Source: Pseudarthrobacter naphthalenicus (GTDB taxonomy: Bacteria > Actinomycetota > Actinomycetes > Actinomycetales > Micrococcaceae). From it: 44,745 bases of DNA. Positions 8,137 to 15,947 of the stretch are shown piece after piece (position 1 is the stretch's first letter; every line of letters begins with the position of its first letter). Below the pieces are notes generated by a model. The model saw only the letters and a list, made by a program, of their open reading frames with translations, was not told the origin of the DNA and searched no databases. The stretch is from contig NZ_JARESG010000025.1 of NCBI RefSeq assembly GCF_029076445.1, positions 1 to 44,745 of the forward strand. Reading direction: 5' to 3'. A program made the position numbers and the translations under genes.

Positions 8137-9414
8137 ATGCCTAACGACTTATCTGCCGACCCGGAAGTGGACCGGCGCGAACTGGCGTTAAGCCGAGTGA
8201 AAGCGTGGGGCCTGCCGGTGGCGGCAGTCGTACTCGCCATGGCGTTCGGTGCCGCCAGCATCACCAACGGCCTGGCGGACCGCGAACGGACACGTCAGGA
8301 AGCCGCGGCAAGCCAAAGCGCTGCCGCAATACCTATCTGCGAGGTGACGAGCCGGACGGACCTGGTACCTGGCTCCGGAGCCCTCTTTGGCGTCAACCTG
8401 AACCTGGACGCCAAGCCATTGTCCCAATATGCCGCCGATCTCGGTCACAAGCCCGCAGTGAGCGTCTCCTTTGCGGGCTTCCCGTACACCGAGCAGGAAC
8501 GCGCCCACCTGCACCAGGCCGCAAACCAGATCCGCGCTGACGGGCACATGATGCTCCTGACCCTTGAACCGAAACAGGGACTGGCCGCGATCACCCCAGG
8601 CGTCATCGCCGGACTGGTGCAGGATTTGGTATCCCTGAATGCCGAAGGCGTGCCAGTGATCGTCCGGTTTGCCCACGAAATGAACGGATCCTGGTACCCC
8701 TGGTCACAGCAACCCGTTGAGTACAAATCAGTGTTCTCTCAAATCGCCGAAGCCGTCCACGAAGGGGCTCCGGGCTCGGCGATGATGTGGGCTCCGAACT
8801 ATGGCGGCGGGTATCCCTTCGCCGGCGGCCAATACGAAGCGACGCCGGGTACCCCGGGTTTCGAAGCGTTGGACACGGACCACAACGGAGTCCTGACCAT
8901 GGCCGATGATTCCTACGCCCCGTACTACCCGGGAGACGCCGCGGTGGACTGGGTGGGCATGTCGCTGTATCACTGGGGCGCACGCTACCCCTGGGGCGAG
9001 AACGAGACCCCCGAGGCCAACAAATTCGCCGACCAGCTGACGGGCAACTACGTGGGTGCCAACGGCGACGACAGCCTGCTCCCCGATTTCTACCACGTCT
9101 ACAGCCAGGACCACGACAAGCCTCTGGCCATCCCCGAAACAGCCGCCCTCTACAACCCGGCCGTGGGCGGGGCCCCGGAGTCGGACATCAAACGGGCCTG
9201 GTGGGAACAGGTCTTCAGCCCGCAAACGGCGGCGCAATTCCCGCAACTGAAAATGATCAACTGGTTCGAGTGGGACAAAAACGAGGCCGAAGTCAACGGC
9301 CGGATCGACTGGACAGTCACGAACACCCCAGCCGTCCGCGATGCCTTCACCACAGCACTGCCCAGCTGGCTGCACTACGGAACCGGAACCAACTGCCGGC
9401 CCGCCGGGACCTGA
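8137..9414 (+). CDS. GH26-like glycoside hydrolase, membrane-anchored (425 aa)
   Basis: A ribosome site (AGGGGG) precedes the ATG. Residues about 21-45 form a single transmembrane anchor (VKAWGLPVAAVVLAMAFGAASI) after a charged cytosolic end. The outer domain is a (β/α)8-type hydrolase. It carries VRFAHEMNGSWYPW, with the acid/base Glu at residue 181, and LAIPETAALY, with the likely nucleophile Glu at 334. These are the two catalytic blocks of GH26-type β-mannanases and their relatives. Residues 246-258 (DTDHNGVLTMADD) match a calcium-binding EF-hand/dockerin-type loop inserted in the domain. It probably cuts or remodels a surface β-glycan. The substrate is not evident, and no partner gene lies next to it. 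Confidence 0.75.
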   Translation: MPNDLSADPEVDRRELALSRVKAWGLPVAAVVLAMAFGAASITNGLADRERTRQEAAASQSAAAIPICEVTSRTDLVPGSGALFGVNLNLDAKPLSQYAADLGHKPAVSVSFAGFPYTEQERAHLHQAANQIRADGHMMLLTLEPKQGLAAITPGVIAGLVQDLVSLNAEGVPVIVRFAHEMNGSWYPWSQQPVEYKSVFSQIAEAVHEGAPGSAMMWAPNYGGGYPFAGGQYEATPGTPGFEALDTDHNGVLTMADDSYAPYYPGDAAVDWVGMSLYHWGARYPWGENETPEANKFADQLTGNYVGANGDDSLLPDFYHVYSQDHDKPLAIPETAALYNPAVGGAPESDIKRAWWEQVFSPQTAAQFPQLKMINWFEWDKNEAEVNGRIDWTVTNTPAVRDAFTTALPSWLHYGTGTNCRPAGT

Positions 9415-9513
9415 CACCGAGGCCGACCCGTGCTGTGGACTACGTGTCAGGTAGTGAGCAAGGTAACGGGAAGGGGCCGCCGTGCCGTCGCACGCGCCAG
9501 GGACGGAACGCTG

Positions 9514-9973
9514 TCACATGCATCCGATTGCACTCAGCCGGTCCTCGCTGCTACGTGCAACGGAAATGCGAGAAGCTATGGTGGTCAGTTCCCGTGAGCC
9601 ACCCATCCTTGGGCGGGTGTGTAGGTGCGAGGATCGACTTCCCGGGGGAACGCGCGCGGCTGACCGCGTGTACATCTTGCCCTCGCCGTCGTTGATCCCG
9701 GAGATCACAAAGGTCGTCGACCAGAGGTTCTCGAAGATGTTCCACAGGGCGCTGCCTTAGGCGTCGTTGGCTCCCATGTTGAACAGGTGCCCGAAGAAGC
9801 AGTTGGTGGCCCCGTCGGCCGAGCGGACAGTGTTGACCTGCCAGGATGCCTCGGGCAGCAAACGGCCGGCACGGACCGGCCGGACGGGTGATTGCGGTCG
9901 CCGGGGCGGCCGACCACAGGGAAACAGCCAGCAGCGTAGAGGCGGCCAAGGCCGATGCGAATGTCCTAGGCAT
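9514..9973 (-). pseudogene. Secreted protein remnant with frameshift and internal stop
   Basis: The ATG at 9973 overlaps the stop of the upstream minus-strand gene (ATGCCTAG), so the two formed an operon. The product begins with a good signal peptide (MPRTFASALAASTLLAVSLW...ATA). The frame is lost near 9870-9890. A second frame continues SWQVNTVRSADGATNCFFGH, hits a TAA after FNMGANDA, and then goes on sensibly (GSALWNIFENLWSTTFVISG, NDGEGKMYTRS). One frameshift plus one nonsense change suggests real decay rather than a single read error. I do not recognise the family. The 3' boundary is approximate. Confidence 0.5.
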
Positions 9974-10431
9974 GGTGGCCGCCGTTCCGTCGGGCGAGTT
10001 GCAGGGGGCGAAGGATGAACCAGTAGGCGGCTCCGGCAAGCCCCACGAGGAGGATACCGGCGAGGGCGAAGGCGAGGACAGCCCCGGTCGACGCTTCAGC
10101 AGACGCCGAGGTCGTGAACGCCTCGATGAGGATCCGGGCCGCCGTTTCGGAGGCCGACGCCGATGCGCTGGCTGATGCTGTCTCGCTGGCGACCGCTGCC
10201 GGGTCCGTCGGCTGCGGGGGCATGGACTTGGCTACGGCCGCACTCCCTGCCGGGGTCTCCGGATTGGTGATCCCGGTCTGGGCCCCTGGAGCTTCGCCGG
10301 CCGGGGCTTGGGAAACATTCCGACCTGGCAGGGGAATGACCGGGGCCGGTCCCTGAGGCGCCGGGTTTTGCGGGACAATCTGCAGCTGGACGGACCTCGG
10401 CGTGGGTGCGGGGGTCGAGGGCGCAGCCGGG
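9966..10431 (-). pseudogene. C-terminal part of a Pro/Ala/Ser-rich membrane-anchored surface protein, 5' end cut by IS256
   Basis: The remaining part is a Pro/Ala-rich extracellular-type stalk (PAAPSTPAPTPRS, QNPAPQGPAPVIP), then a SASASASAS run, then one transmembrane helix (GAVLAFALAGILLVGLAGAAYWFI) and a short basic tail (LRPLQLARRNGGHHA). It looks like the end of a wall-spanning surface protein without an LPXTG motif. The only available start codon lies inside the inverted repeat of the IS256 element, so the natural N-terminus has been lost. It overlaps the signal-peptide gene at 9973 by a few bases, which indicates co-transcription. Confidence 0.6.
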
Positions 10432-11893
10432 GGTGTCAAGTTTTCTGTGTAAGGGACCGGTCGGTTATCCGGTCTGCCGGGTGGTCAGATCGGAAGTCGG
10501 TTAGGGAATTGAACGGCGAAGGCGTTCAGTGCCTGGTGCCATCCTTGGGTGCCGGTTCCGAGCTCGCCGCCGCGGGTGGTCTCGATGTTCCTGATCCCCG
10601 GGTAGATCAGTTTGATCGCGGCTTCGTCGGAGGGGAATGAGCCCCTGGTTTTGGTGATTTTCCGTAGCTGGTAGTTGATCGATTCGATCTGGTTCGTCGT
10701 GTAAATGACTTTGCGGATTTCGGGGGTGAAGGCCAGAAACGGGGTGAAGTCCTCCCATGCGTTCCGCCAGGCCAGCACCGCCCCGGGAGCCGTTGCCTGC
10801 CAGGTCTGGGCGAAGGCCTCCATCGCCAGCTCGGCCGCCTGCACGGTCGGTGCGGTATAGATCGGGCGCATGTCCCGGGCCATGGCTTTGCGGGCGCCGT
10901 AGGAGGCGTATTTCATGGCCGAGCGCAACAGGTGCACGACACAGGTCTGCACAACGGTCTGTGGGTAGATGCTGTTCACCGCTGCCGGCAGCCCGGTGAG
11001 CCCGTCGCAGCACAGGATCAGGATGTCCGTTGCTCCGCGGTTGCGGATTTCGGTGAGCACGTTGGCCCAGAACTTCGCCCCTTCCGAGGTGCCCAGCCAC
11101 AGGCCCAGGACCTGCTTGCGGCCCTCCACGTCCACGCCCACAGCCACGTGGCAGGCCTTGTTCACCACGACGCCGCCGTCCCGGATTTTCAGCCAAATCG
11201 CATCGATGTAGACGATCGGATACACCGATTCGAGCGGCCGGTTCTGCCATTGGGCGACCTCATCGGCGATGACGTCGGTGACCCTGGAAATCGTCGCGGC
11301 GGAGACCTTGGTGCCATAGATTTCATCGAGGTGGGAGCCGATGTCCCGGGTGCTCATTCCGCGGGCGTAGAGGGACAGGATCATGTCCTCGACCTTGCCC
11401 AGCCGGCGGGCCCGCTTGGGCACGATGACCGGCTCGAAGGAGCTGTTCCGGTCCCGCGGGACCGTGACTTCCACCGGTCCTTGGAGGGTCTGAACGCTCT
11501 TGGTGGTCTTGCCGTTGCGGGAGTTACCTGTTCCCTGCCCGGCGGGGTCTCCGGGTTCGTAGCCGAGGTGGTCGCTCATCTCGGTTTCCAGGGCCCGCTC
11601 CAGGACGGCTCGGGTCATCCGGGAGAGGAGTTCCTCAACGCCGTTGCGGCCCTCTCCCAGGTCCTCCGCAGCCGTGACGAGGGCGTCGATCTGGTCAGCG
11701 CTCAACACGCCTTCAAGAGGGTTGGTGGTCATACTAATTTCGGCCAAGAGGGCCCGTCCTTTCAGGGGTGAAACCGCAGGTCACACCCTAGTTAGAGACC
11801 GGACCCTTACACACTCAATGAAACACCCTCCGCAGCCGGACCAGCCGGCAGACCGGACAACCGACCGGTCCCTTACACAGAAAACTTGACACC
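10432..11893 (-). mobile_element. IS256-family insertion sequence, 1462 bp
   Basis: The element has long terminal inverted repeats at 10432-10480 and 11845-11893: 49 bp each with a single mismatch, starting GGTGTCAAGTTTTCTGTGT. It contains one intact transposase gene. I see no matching 8-9 bp target duplication: the left flank reads AGCCGGG and the right flank reads CCCCATC. The two flanks may therefore come from different original insertions, or from a deletion beside the element. It interrupts a surface-protein gene on its left. Confidence 0.9.
10485..11747 (-). CDS. IS256-family (mutator-type) transposase (420 aa)
   Basis: It is a full-length mutator-type DDE transposase. Recognisable blocks are the N-terminal SDHLGYEPGD, the VTVPRDRNSSFEPVIVPKR region, IVYIDAIWLKIRD (first catalytic Asp), ILILCCDGLTGLPAAVNSIY (second Asp) and the C-terminal TTNQIESINYQLRK (catalytic Glu). 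The final motif and normal length suggest an active enzyme. The start is the first of the ATG codons near 11747; residues MTTNPLEGVL could be an alternative start five codons in. It belongs to the inverted-repeat-bounded element. Confidence 0.95.
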   Translation of the reverse strand: MAEISMTTNPLEGVLSADQIDALVTAAEDLGEGRNGVEELLSRMTRAVLERALETEMSDHLGYEPGDPAGQGTGNSRNGKTTKSVQTLQGPVEVTVPRDRNSSFEPVIVPKRARRLGKVEDMILSLYARGMSTRDIGSHLDEIYGTKVSAATISRVTDVIADEVAQWQNRPLESVYPIVYIDAIWLKIRDGGVVVNKACHVAVGVDVEGRKQVLGLWLGTSEGAKFWANVLTEIRNRGATDILILCCDGLTGLPAAVNSIYPQTVVQTCVVHLLRSAMKYASYGARKAMARDMRPIYTAPTVQAAELAMEAFAQTWQATAPGAVLAWRNAWEDFTPFLAFTPEIRKVIYTTNQIESINYQLRKITKTRGSFPSDEAAIKLIYPGIRNIETTRGGELGTGTQGWHQALNAFAVQFPNRLPI

Positions 11894-12335
11894 CCCCATC
11901 TTCAGCCCCAAATACGAGCCGCCCGGGGACGGAAGGCCCCACGCCTCAGCGCCCGTCTTCGGCTGGTCAACAAGAATCATCACGTCCCTGGTGCTCCCGC
12001 ACCAAAATGGGCATTCACTTGCTGCGGCGAACCGCTAGCACGATGTACAAGGCGACGGCCACTGTCACCGGTGCCCCGACGCTGACCCTTGCGCTTCCAT
12101 CGTGAACACACTGAACTCGTCTACGGCGGCACTAGACGACCGACGACGACGAGAAAGAACCTTTCATCGGCATCCGGCCGCATTAGCCAGAGCATCACCG
12201 ACTGGGCCGGGAACTTCCAAGCAGCCCAAGGAGAATGAGCTGGACGCTGTCACCTTCCGGCTCGCGGCAAGGAAGGTTACGGTGCGGACAGCGCAGCAGA
12301 CAGAGCGCCGATCAGAATCAGACGCAGCCCTCGTT
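11894..12335. other. Degraded DNA right of the IS256 element
   Basis: No intact gene is seen. On the minus strand one frame reads GAPVTVAVALYIVLAVRRSK and stops near 12018. This looks like the last transmembrane helix and tail of a lost membrane protein. Another frame (VDQPKTGAEAWGLPSP) runs into the IS end and could be a fragment of the gene interrupted on the far side. Both are suggestions only. Confidence 0.3.
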
Positions 12336-12494
12336 TCAGCCGCCTGCCCAATGACTGAAGTTGCCCCCTCCTCTGGTGCGTTCATCATCGTCCTTGCCGC
12401 AGCGTCGGCAGCGCTTGAAGACACTGCCGTCTTCGGCGTGTTCGACATGCCATTCGTGCCGAATATTTAACTTGCACATCAGGATCTGCAGCAT
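12336..12494 (-). CDS. Small CxxC protein of unknown function (52 aa)
   Basis: The ATG at 12494 starts MLQILMCKLNIRHEWHVEH, followed by DGSVFKRCRRCGKDDDE. The pattern of C-K-L, H-x-W and CRRCGK resembles small zinc-ribbon-like proteins in Micrococcaceae, where one Cys pair plus nearby Cys/His residues could bind a metal ion. No strong ribosome site is visible. The composition is protein-like and differs from the opposite-strand frames. Function unknown. Confidence 0.5.
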   Translation of the reverse strand: MLQILMCKLNIRHEWHVEHAEDGSVFKRCRRCGKDDDERTRGGGNFSHWAGG

Positions 12495-12698
12495 GACTCG
12501 ACTCTGATCCTCGACCGCATCCTCTTCGTAATTCCTGTAGTGTCCCTCATGTGCACCCTGAGGAACAGGCAATTGTCGACGGCCCTCCGGATGCATCAAC
12601 GGCATCGCGGGCCACTCAAGTCCGAAGCGTAACAGCAAGCTCAAAGAGCCAGTCTTGGCCCCTGCTGTCGTCCAAACGCCTGGGACTTGAATAGAGCT

Positions 12699-12983
12699 CT
12701 ACCCGGGCACCGTGAAGAAAGTCTTCGGGTCGTCAGCGCCCAGAATGTCGTGGCGGAAGACGATGGCGTCCACGGGCCGGGTATCCACGAACAGGACCGC
12801 GACATCGCAAGAGTGGACAACCGAATAACGGATCAGGCCCTCCACCCAGGAATGGATCTCCGTGTACCGCTCGACGAACAAACCATCTCTGAGCAGGCCA
12901 CGCTCTTCGAGGAGATCGAAGACAAGATTCCAGGCGAGATCCATAAGTTCATGGATGGCCGCCTCAACCGTTGGAGCTGACAT
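12699..12983 (-). CDS. Conserved hypothetical protein, paralogue B (94 aa)
   Basis: This is the close relative of the gene at 1206-1511. Nearly the whole sequence aligns without gaps, from MSAPTVEAAIHELMDLAWNL to TRPVDAIVFRHDILGADDP. The ATG at 12983 is preceded by GAAGG with good spacing, better than in paralogue A. The upstream leader is shared too. The C-terminus is eight residues shorter. It has no membrane or export signal. The family is unknown to me. Retention of reading frame and near-identity in the central block argue that both copies are or recently were under selection. Confidence 0.75.
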   Translation of the reverse strand: MSAPTVEAAIHELMDLAWNLVFDLLEERGLLRDGLFVERYTEIHSWVEGLIRYSVVHSCDVAVLFVDTRPVDAIVFRHDILGADDPKTFFTVPG

Positions 12984-13373
12984 ACCTTCATGGTGCTCCC
13001 GGGCGCTGACAGTCTTGCGGAGCCCACAGGCGTGTCCTGAAATTCCTACCACAGGACGGCGCGCAGCGAGGGTTCGGCCACCCCGCACCCTATGCATGGG
13101 AGGAATTCGATAGACAGCCCTACGAACCCACCACACCATGACCCGCCCCCGGAAGAAGAGTCCGGATCCCACACACCTGCACTCTATCGGCGGATCATAC
13201 GCCGGCCACAGGGACAACCCGAGGCGTTCCCGCTGAACCGGGAACGTCCAACGAAACCCACGATCCGGGCCGCAAAGTCATGTCGCCTGCAACAGAGAAC
13301 ATCATGAAGTGGTGAAGGCATAACCAAGAGGAAGGCACCAAGAGGCAAGCCTCAACGCCGCCCCTGCACAACA
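12984..13373. other. Non-coding stretch left of module 1
   Basis: The first about 55 bases repeat the leader found upstream of paralogue A. Bases about 13300-13340 (CATGAAGTGGTGAAGGC, then AACCAAGAGGAAGGC) resemble the left arm of module 3 near 38963-38998. No gene is supported. Confidence 0.45.
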
Positions 13374-13392
13374 GTGTGCACAATGTGCACAC
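13374..13392. repeat. 19-bp palindrome GTGTGCACAATGTGCACAC (outer copy, module 1)
   Basis: This is a perfect 9-bp inverted repeat around one central base, followed by CCCCTTTGG. The same sequence or its reverse complement recurs next to all three tRNA-end modules. Confidence 0.9.
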
Positions 13393-13683
13393 CCCCTTTG
13401 GCCGGACAAACACGCTACGAGCGCACTCCCCCTGGCTCGCAGAAAGCACTATCCGACGAAGATCCAGAAGAAAATTCCACTTCGTCATGTCGTCATCACA
13501 ACTCCTGACCATGAATGAGTGAAGGCCAACAACCGGCCACCGGAACGCCCAGGAAGGACGACACCTGACCTAGATTCCAACCGGAGAGGGCCCAGCAGCC
13601 AGACCCTGACTCCGCCACCCACACAACTTCATAGGCCACCGCGGCGCCAGGCACAGACCGCGGCCAGAGTCAGAGGGACCAGC

Positions 13684-13703
13684 CGAGGCACAATGTGCAC
13701 ACA
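13684..13703. repeat. Degenerate copy of the 19-bp palindrome, left of the module 1 core
   Basis: The right half (CACAATGTGCACAC) is intact, while the left half has changed to GAGG. It stands in the same place relative to the tRNA-derived core as the perfect copies in modules 2 and 3. Confidence 0.65.
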
Positions 13704-13710
13704 TTAAAGC

Positions 13711-13730
13711 AAAAACCCCTCTGACGAGGG
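13711..13730 (-). terminator. Intrinsic terminator downstream of the tRNA-like end, module 1
   Basis: Read on the minus strand it is CCCTC, loop GTCA, GAGGG, then GTTTTTGC. This is a five-pair GC stem followed by a U run, placed just after the tRNA 3' end. It looks like the natural terminator of the original tRNA gene. Modules 2 and 3 have no such stem. Confidence 0.6.
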
Positions 13731-13736
13731 TCATGC

Positions 13737-13763
13737 TGTGCCCGAGGTGGGACTCGAACCGGG
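13737..13763 (-). repeat. tRNA 3'-end core, module 1 (candidate attachment site)
   Basis: On the minus strand the core reads GGTTCGAGTCCCACCTCGGG followed by CACAG: T-loop, 3' T-stem and acceptor strand of a tRNA. The 5' T-stem does not pair (CCCGG against CCCAC), so there is no functional tRNA. The sequence fits the 3' end of an actinobacterial tRNA-Leu, as I recall it. Upstream on the same strand, GGGGGAGTGGCGGAA also resembles the 5' part of tRNA-Leu. Confidence 0.75.
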
Positions 13764-13851
13764 TTCCAGCCCTTGAATTTCCGCCACTCCCCCGCAAACA
13801 TCGCCAATCCGGGCCAGTCCGGCACCAGTACGACCCAGTCCGAAGCCCAGG

Positions 13852-13870
13852 GTGTGCACATTGTGCACAC
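13852..13870. repeat. 19-bp palindrome GTGTGCACATTGTGCACAC, right of the module 1 core
   Basis: A perfect 9-bp inverted repeat with one central base lies about 90 bp from the tRNA core. It is followed by a CCCCCTTTTT run, as in module 3. Confidence 0.9.
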
Positions 13871-14158
13871 CCCCTTTTTGCCCACTTCACCGCCCCAACC
13901 ACGCTGCTTAAACGGCCGCCCGGGCGGGGAGCGATTTCGCCGAAAAATGAAGAACGGGCCTCTGGAACCGGACAGGCGCCGAATGTGCACCGCACTACGG
14001 GGCAGCCCTCCTGCTGGAAATCGACGAACATCATGGTGGCGGGTCCCTCCTTTCCGAACGTCTCATGGAGAAACGGACAGCGACCTGCATGACCAACCGA
14101 CCCGCTTTCAAGGATCCTCTAACGGACCGGCTTACGGGCAGCTAGTTCCGTCTTGTCT
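13871..14158. other. Gene-free stretch between module 1 and the oxidoreductase
   Basis: No supported gene is present. The DNA immediately right of the palindrome differs from that right of modules 2 and 3, which is consistent with this being the junction to module-specific cargo. Confidence 0.4.
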
Positions 14159-15151
14159 TTACTCTGCGGCTTTCGCCGGCGACGCGATCAGGACCAGGGT
14201 GCCGATGGCGTCTCCGCCCTCCAGCAGAGTGTGGACCCGAGCCGCCTCCGATAGCGGGATGCGCCCGGCGATCACCGGCCGGATCCGCCCGGCCTCGAGC
14301 AACTCGTAGAGGGTTGCCCAGGCCGCCAGCAACGGACGGCCGTCAAGCCGCCAAAGCCCCGTGCTATAGGACCGGATCCTCGCCCCGCACCCAGCCTGGT
14401 TGTGGCGCACTGCCCGGAGTAGCAGGCGCAGGGTCCTGCCCGGGCTTCCGGGATTGGCGTACTCCACCAGCACACCCCCGGAACGGAGCACCGCCAGAGC
14501 GCGGTCCACCCACTCACCGCCTACCCCGTCGAGCACCGCGTCCACCCCCTCAGGCTCGAGACGCCGCACGATGTCCACGACGTCCGCGCCCTGGGCGTCG
14601 AGGGGCAACACCCCGTGGTCGGTGAGCCAGTGGTACTTCGCGGCGTCGGCGGCCCCGTACATCCTCAATCCCAGCAGCTGACCCAGCTGCACTATGGCGC
14701 TGCCGATCCCGCCGGCGGCTCCGGTGACCAGGACCGCCTGCCCGGGCCGTATCCGGGCCGCACGGGAGAGGGCCTGGTGGGCAACCAGGTAGTTCAGGGC
14801 CACGGCCACCACCTCACCCGCATCCAGGCTGGCAGGGATCCGCATCATCGGATGCCGGCGCACGAAGACGTACTCTGCATATCCGCCTGTCTCCGTCAGC
14901 ACCACCACCCGATCCCCAGGCGCGACGGCGGTGACGCCTTCCCCCACTGCGTCCACCACGCCTACCGCGGTGTAGCCGGGTGTGAATGGGAACCGCGGCG
15001 GATATGTCGATATTCCTTGGCGCATCTGCACATCGACGGCGCTCACGCCGGAGGCTTCAACCCGGACCCGCGCCTCGCCCCTTCGAGGTTCCGGCAGCGT
15101 GCGGAGCACGACCTCCAGCACATCCGGCCTGCCGGCTCGGACCGCGACCAC
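14159..15151 (-). CDS. Zinc-free quinone oxidoreductase-like MDR-family dehydrogenase (330 aa)
   Basis: The GTG at 15151 follows GGAG with a nine-base gap. It has the medium-chain dehydrogenase layout. The N-terminal GroES-like domain reads GEARVRVEASGVSAVDVQMRQ and PGYTAVGVVDAVGEGV. The Rossmann domain carries VLVTGAAGGIGSAIVQL (NADPH-binding). No Cys/His cluster for catalytic or structural zinc is visible, which fits the quinone-oxidoreductase branch. It probably reduces quinones or α,β-unsaturated carbonyls with NADPH in the cytosol. A 51-aa gene ends 24 bp upstream on the same strand. Confidence 0.85.
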   Translation of the reverse strand: MVAVRAGRPDVLEVVLRTLPEPRRGEARVRVEASGVSAVDVQMRQGISTYPPRFPFTPGYTAVGVVDAVGEGVTAVAPGDRVVVLTETGGYAEYVFVRRHPMMRIPASLDAGEVVAVALNYLVAHQALSRAARIRPGQAVLVTGAAGGIGSAIVQLGQLLGLRMYGAADAAKYHWLTDHGVLPLDAQGADVVDIVRRLEPEGVDAVLDGVGGEWVDRALAVLRSGGVLVEYANPGSPGRTLRLLLRAVRHNQAGCGARIRSYSTGLWRLDGRPLLAAWATLYELLEAGRIRPVIAGRIPLSEAARVHTLLEGGDAIGTLVLIASPAKAAE

Positions 15152-15175
15152 GCTGCGGTACTCCGAGGGTACCCC

Positions 15176-15331
15176 CTACTGCGCTGTCTTCGTGGCTGCA
15201 CGAAGGACCGCGAGGGCGCCAGGGTGCCGAGCCCCCATGGCGAGCGCATCGCGGGCCCAAGTCAGGAGCAAGGCGAGAGCGGAGTGTGGCGCGATCGTGT
15301 GGATCCCGACAAATGTCCATACAGCTGCCAT
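15176..15331 (-). CDS. Small hypothetical protein upstream of the oxidoreductase (51 aa)
   Basis: An ideal ribosome site (CTGGAGG, five bases before the ATG at 15331) begins MAAVWTFVGIHTIAPHSA, then LALLLTWARDALAMGAR. The peptide is hydrophobic and Ala/Leu-rich with a basic tail (LAVLRAATKTAQ). It may form one or two short helices, possibly membrane-associated. Its stop is 24 bp from the oxidoreductase start, so they likely share a transcript. Function unknown. Confidence 0.55.
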   Translation of the reverse strand: MAAVWTFVGIHTIAPHSALALLLTWARDALAMGARHPGALAVLRAATKTAQ

Positions 15332-15700
15332 GAGAACCTCCAGGAGCAGGACATGAGGAGTATGAGGAAAGAACCCAGCGCGTGGTTCTTCTCCACTGTC
15401 ACAACTCTGGGGGGCGCAGACTAGGGCCATTCGCCTCGCACGCAGATTGCAGTTGAGGACGTCCATTGCTCCAGCCGGGCCTGCGTTCCCTCGCGGCCGG
15501 GTGCGACAACTGGGCCCCGACGGGCGTGCCACGCACAGCTGGCTCGTTTCGTGCCCGTGCTACAGGCCTTCAGAAATGCGTCCACCCCAGCTGATGTGGG
15601 GGGATCCTTCACCGGAACGGGCTGAAGGTGGAACCCGCTCTGTCCGGCATACTCGGGTGAATCTTGAGCAACACGCGGCGACGACGGCGATAATCGACGT

Positions 15701-15915
15701 ATGACTGAGCACTTACCGTCCTGGCCGACCACACCACCAAGCTACAGTTCAGTCGTTTTGCGCGAGTTCACCGACGACGACGTACATCTCGCGTTCGAGC
15801 TCGCGGACGATCCTTGCATTCCTCTCATTGGCAGCCTTCCGGCACTCCCCACCGCACAGCAGGCTCTGGAGTGGATCTGCCGGCAGCGCGGCCCGTTCGC
15901 CGAAGGAAAAGGGCC
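15701..15915 (+). pseudogene. GNAT acetyltransferase (RimJ/RimL-like), 3'-truncated
   Basis: The start MTEHLPSWPTTPPSYSSVVL, then LREFTDDDVHLAFELADDP and TAQQALEWI, matches the N-terminal β-strand and helices of RimJ/RimL-type GNAT N-acetyltransferases. Homology-like sequence stops near 15915, before the acetyl-CoA-binding R/Q-x-x-G-x-G/A motif. The frame then runs into the hydrolase gene. A deletion or recombination joined this fragment to the following gene. Confidence 0.65.
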
Positions 15916-15947
15916 CGATATGTTGCACCGCCCCCTACAGTGGAGTC

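Noticed and set aside
10432..10439. TTG inside the IS end as the true start of the Pro/Ala-rich protein
   Set aside because: The codon belongs to the inverted repeat of the element, so it is a chance start for a truncated gene.
12102..12470. 122-codon plus-strand frame
   Set aside because: It is largely antisense to the small CxxC gene, with random-like composition and no ribosome site.
14314..15424. Several plus-strand frames across the oxidoreductase
   Set aside because: They are antisense shadows of the minus-strand MDR-family gene, which has clear family motifs.
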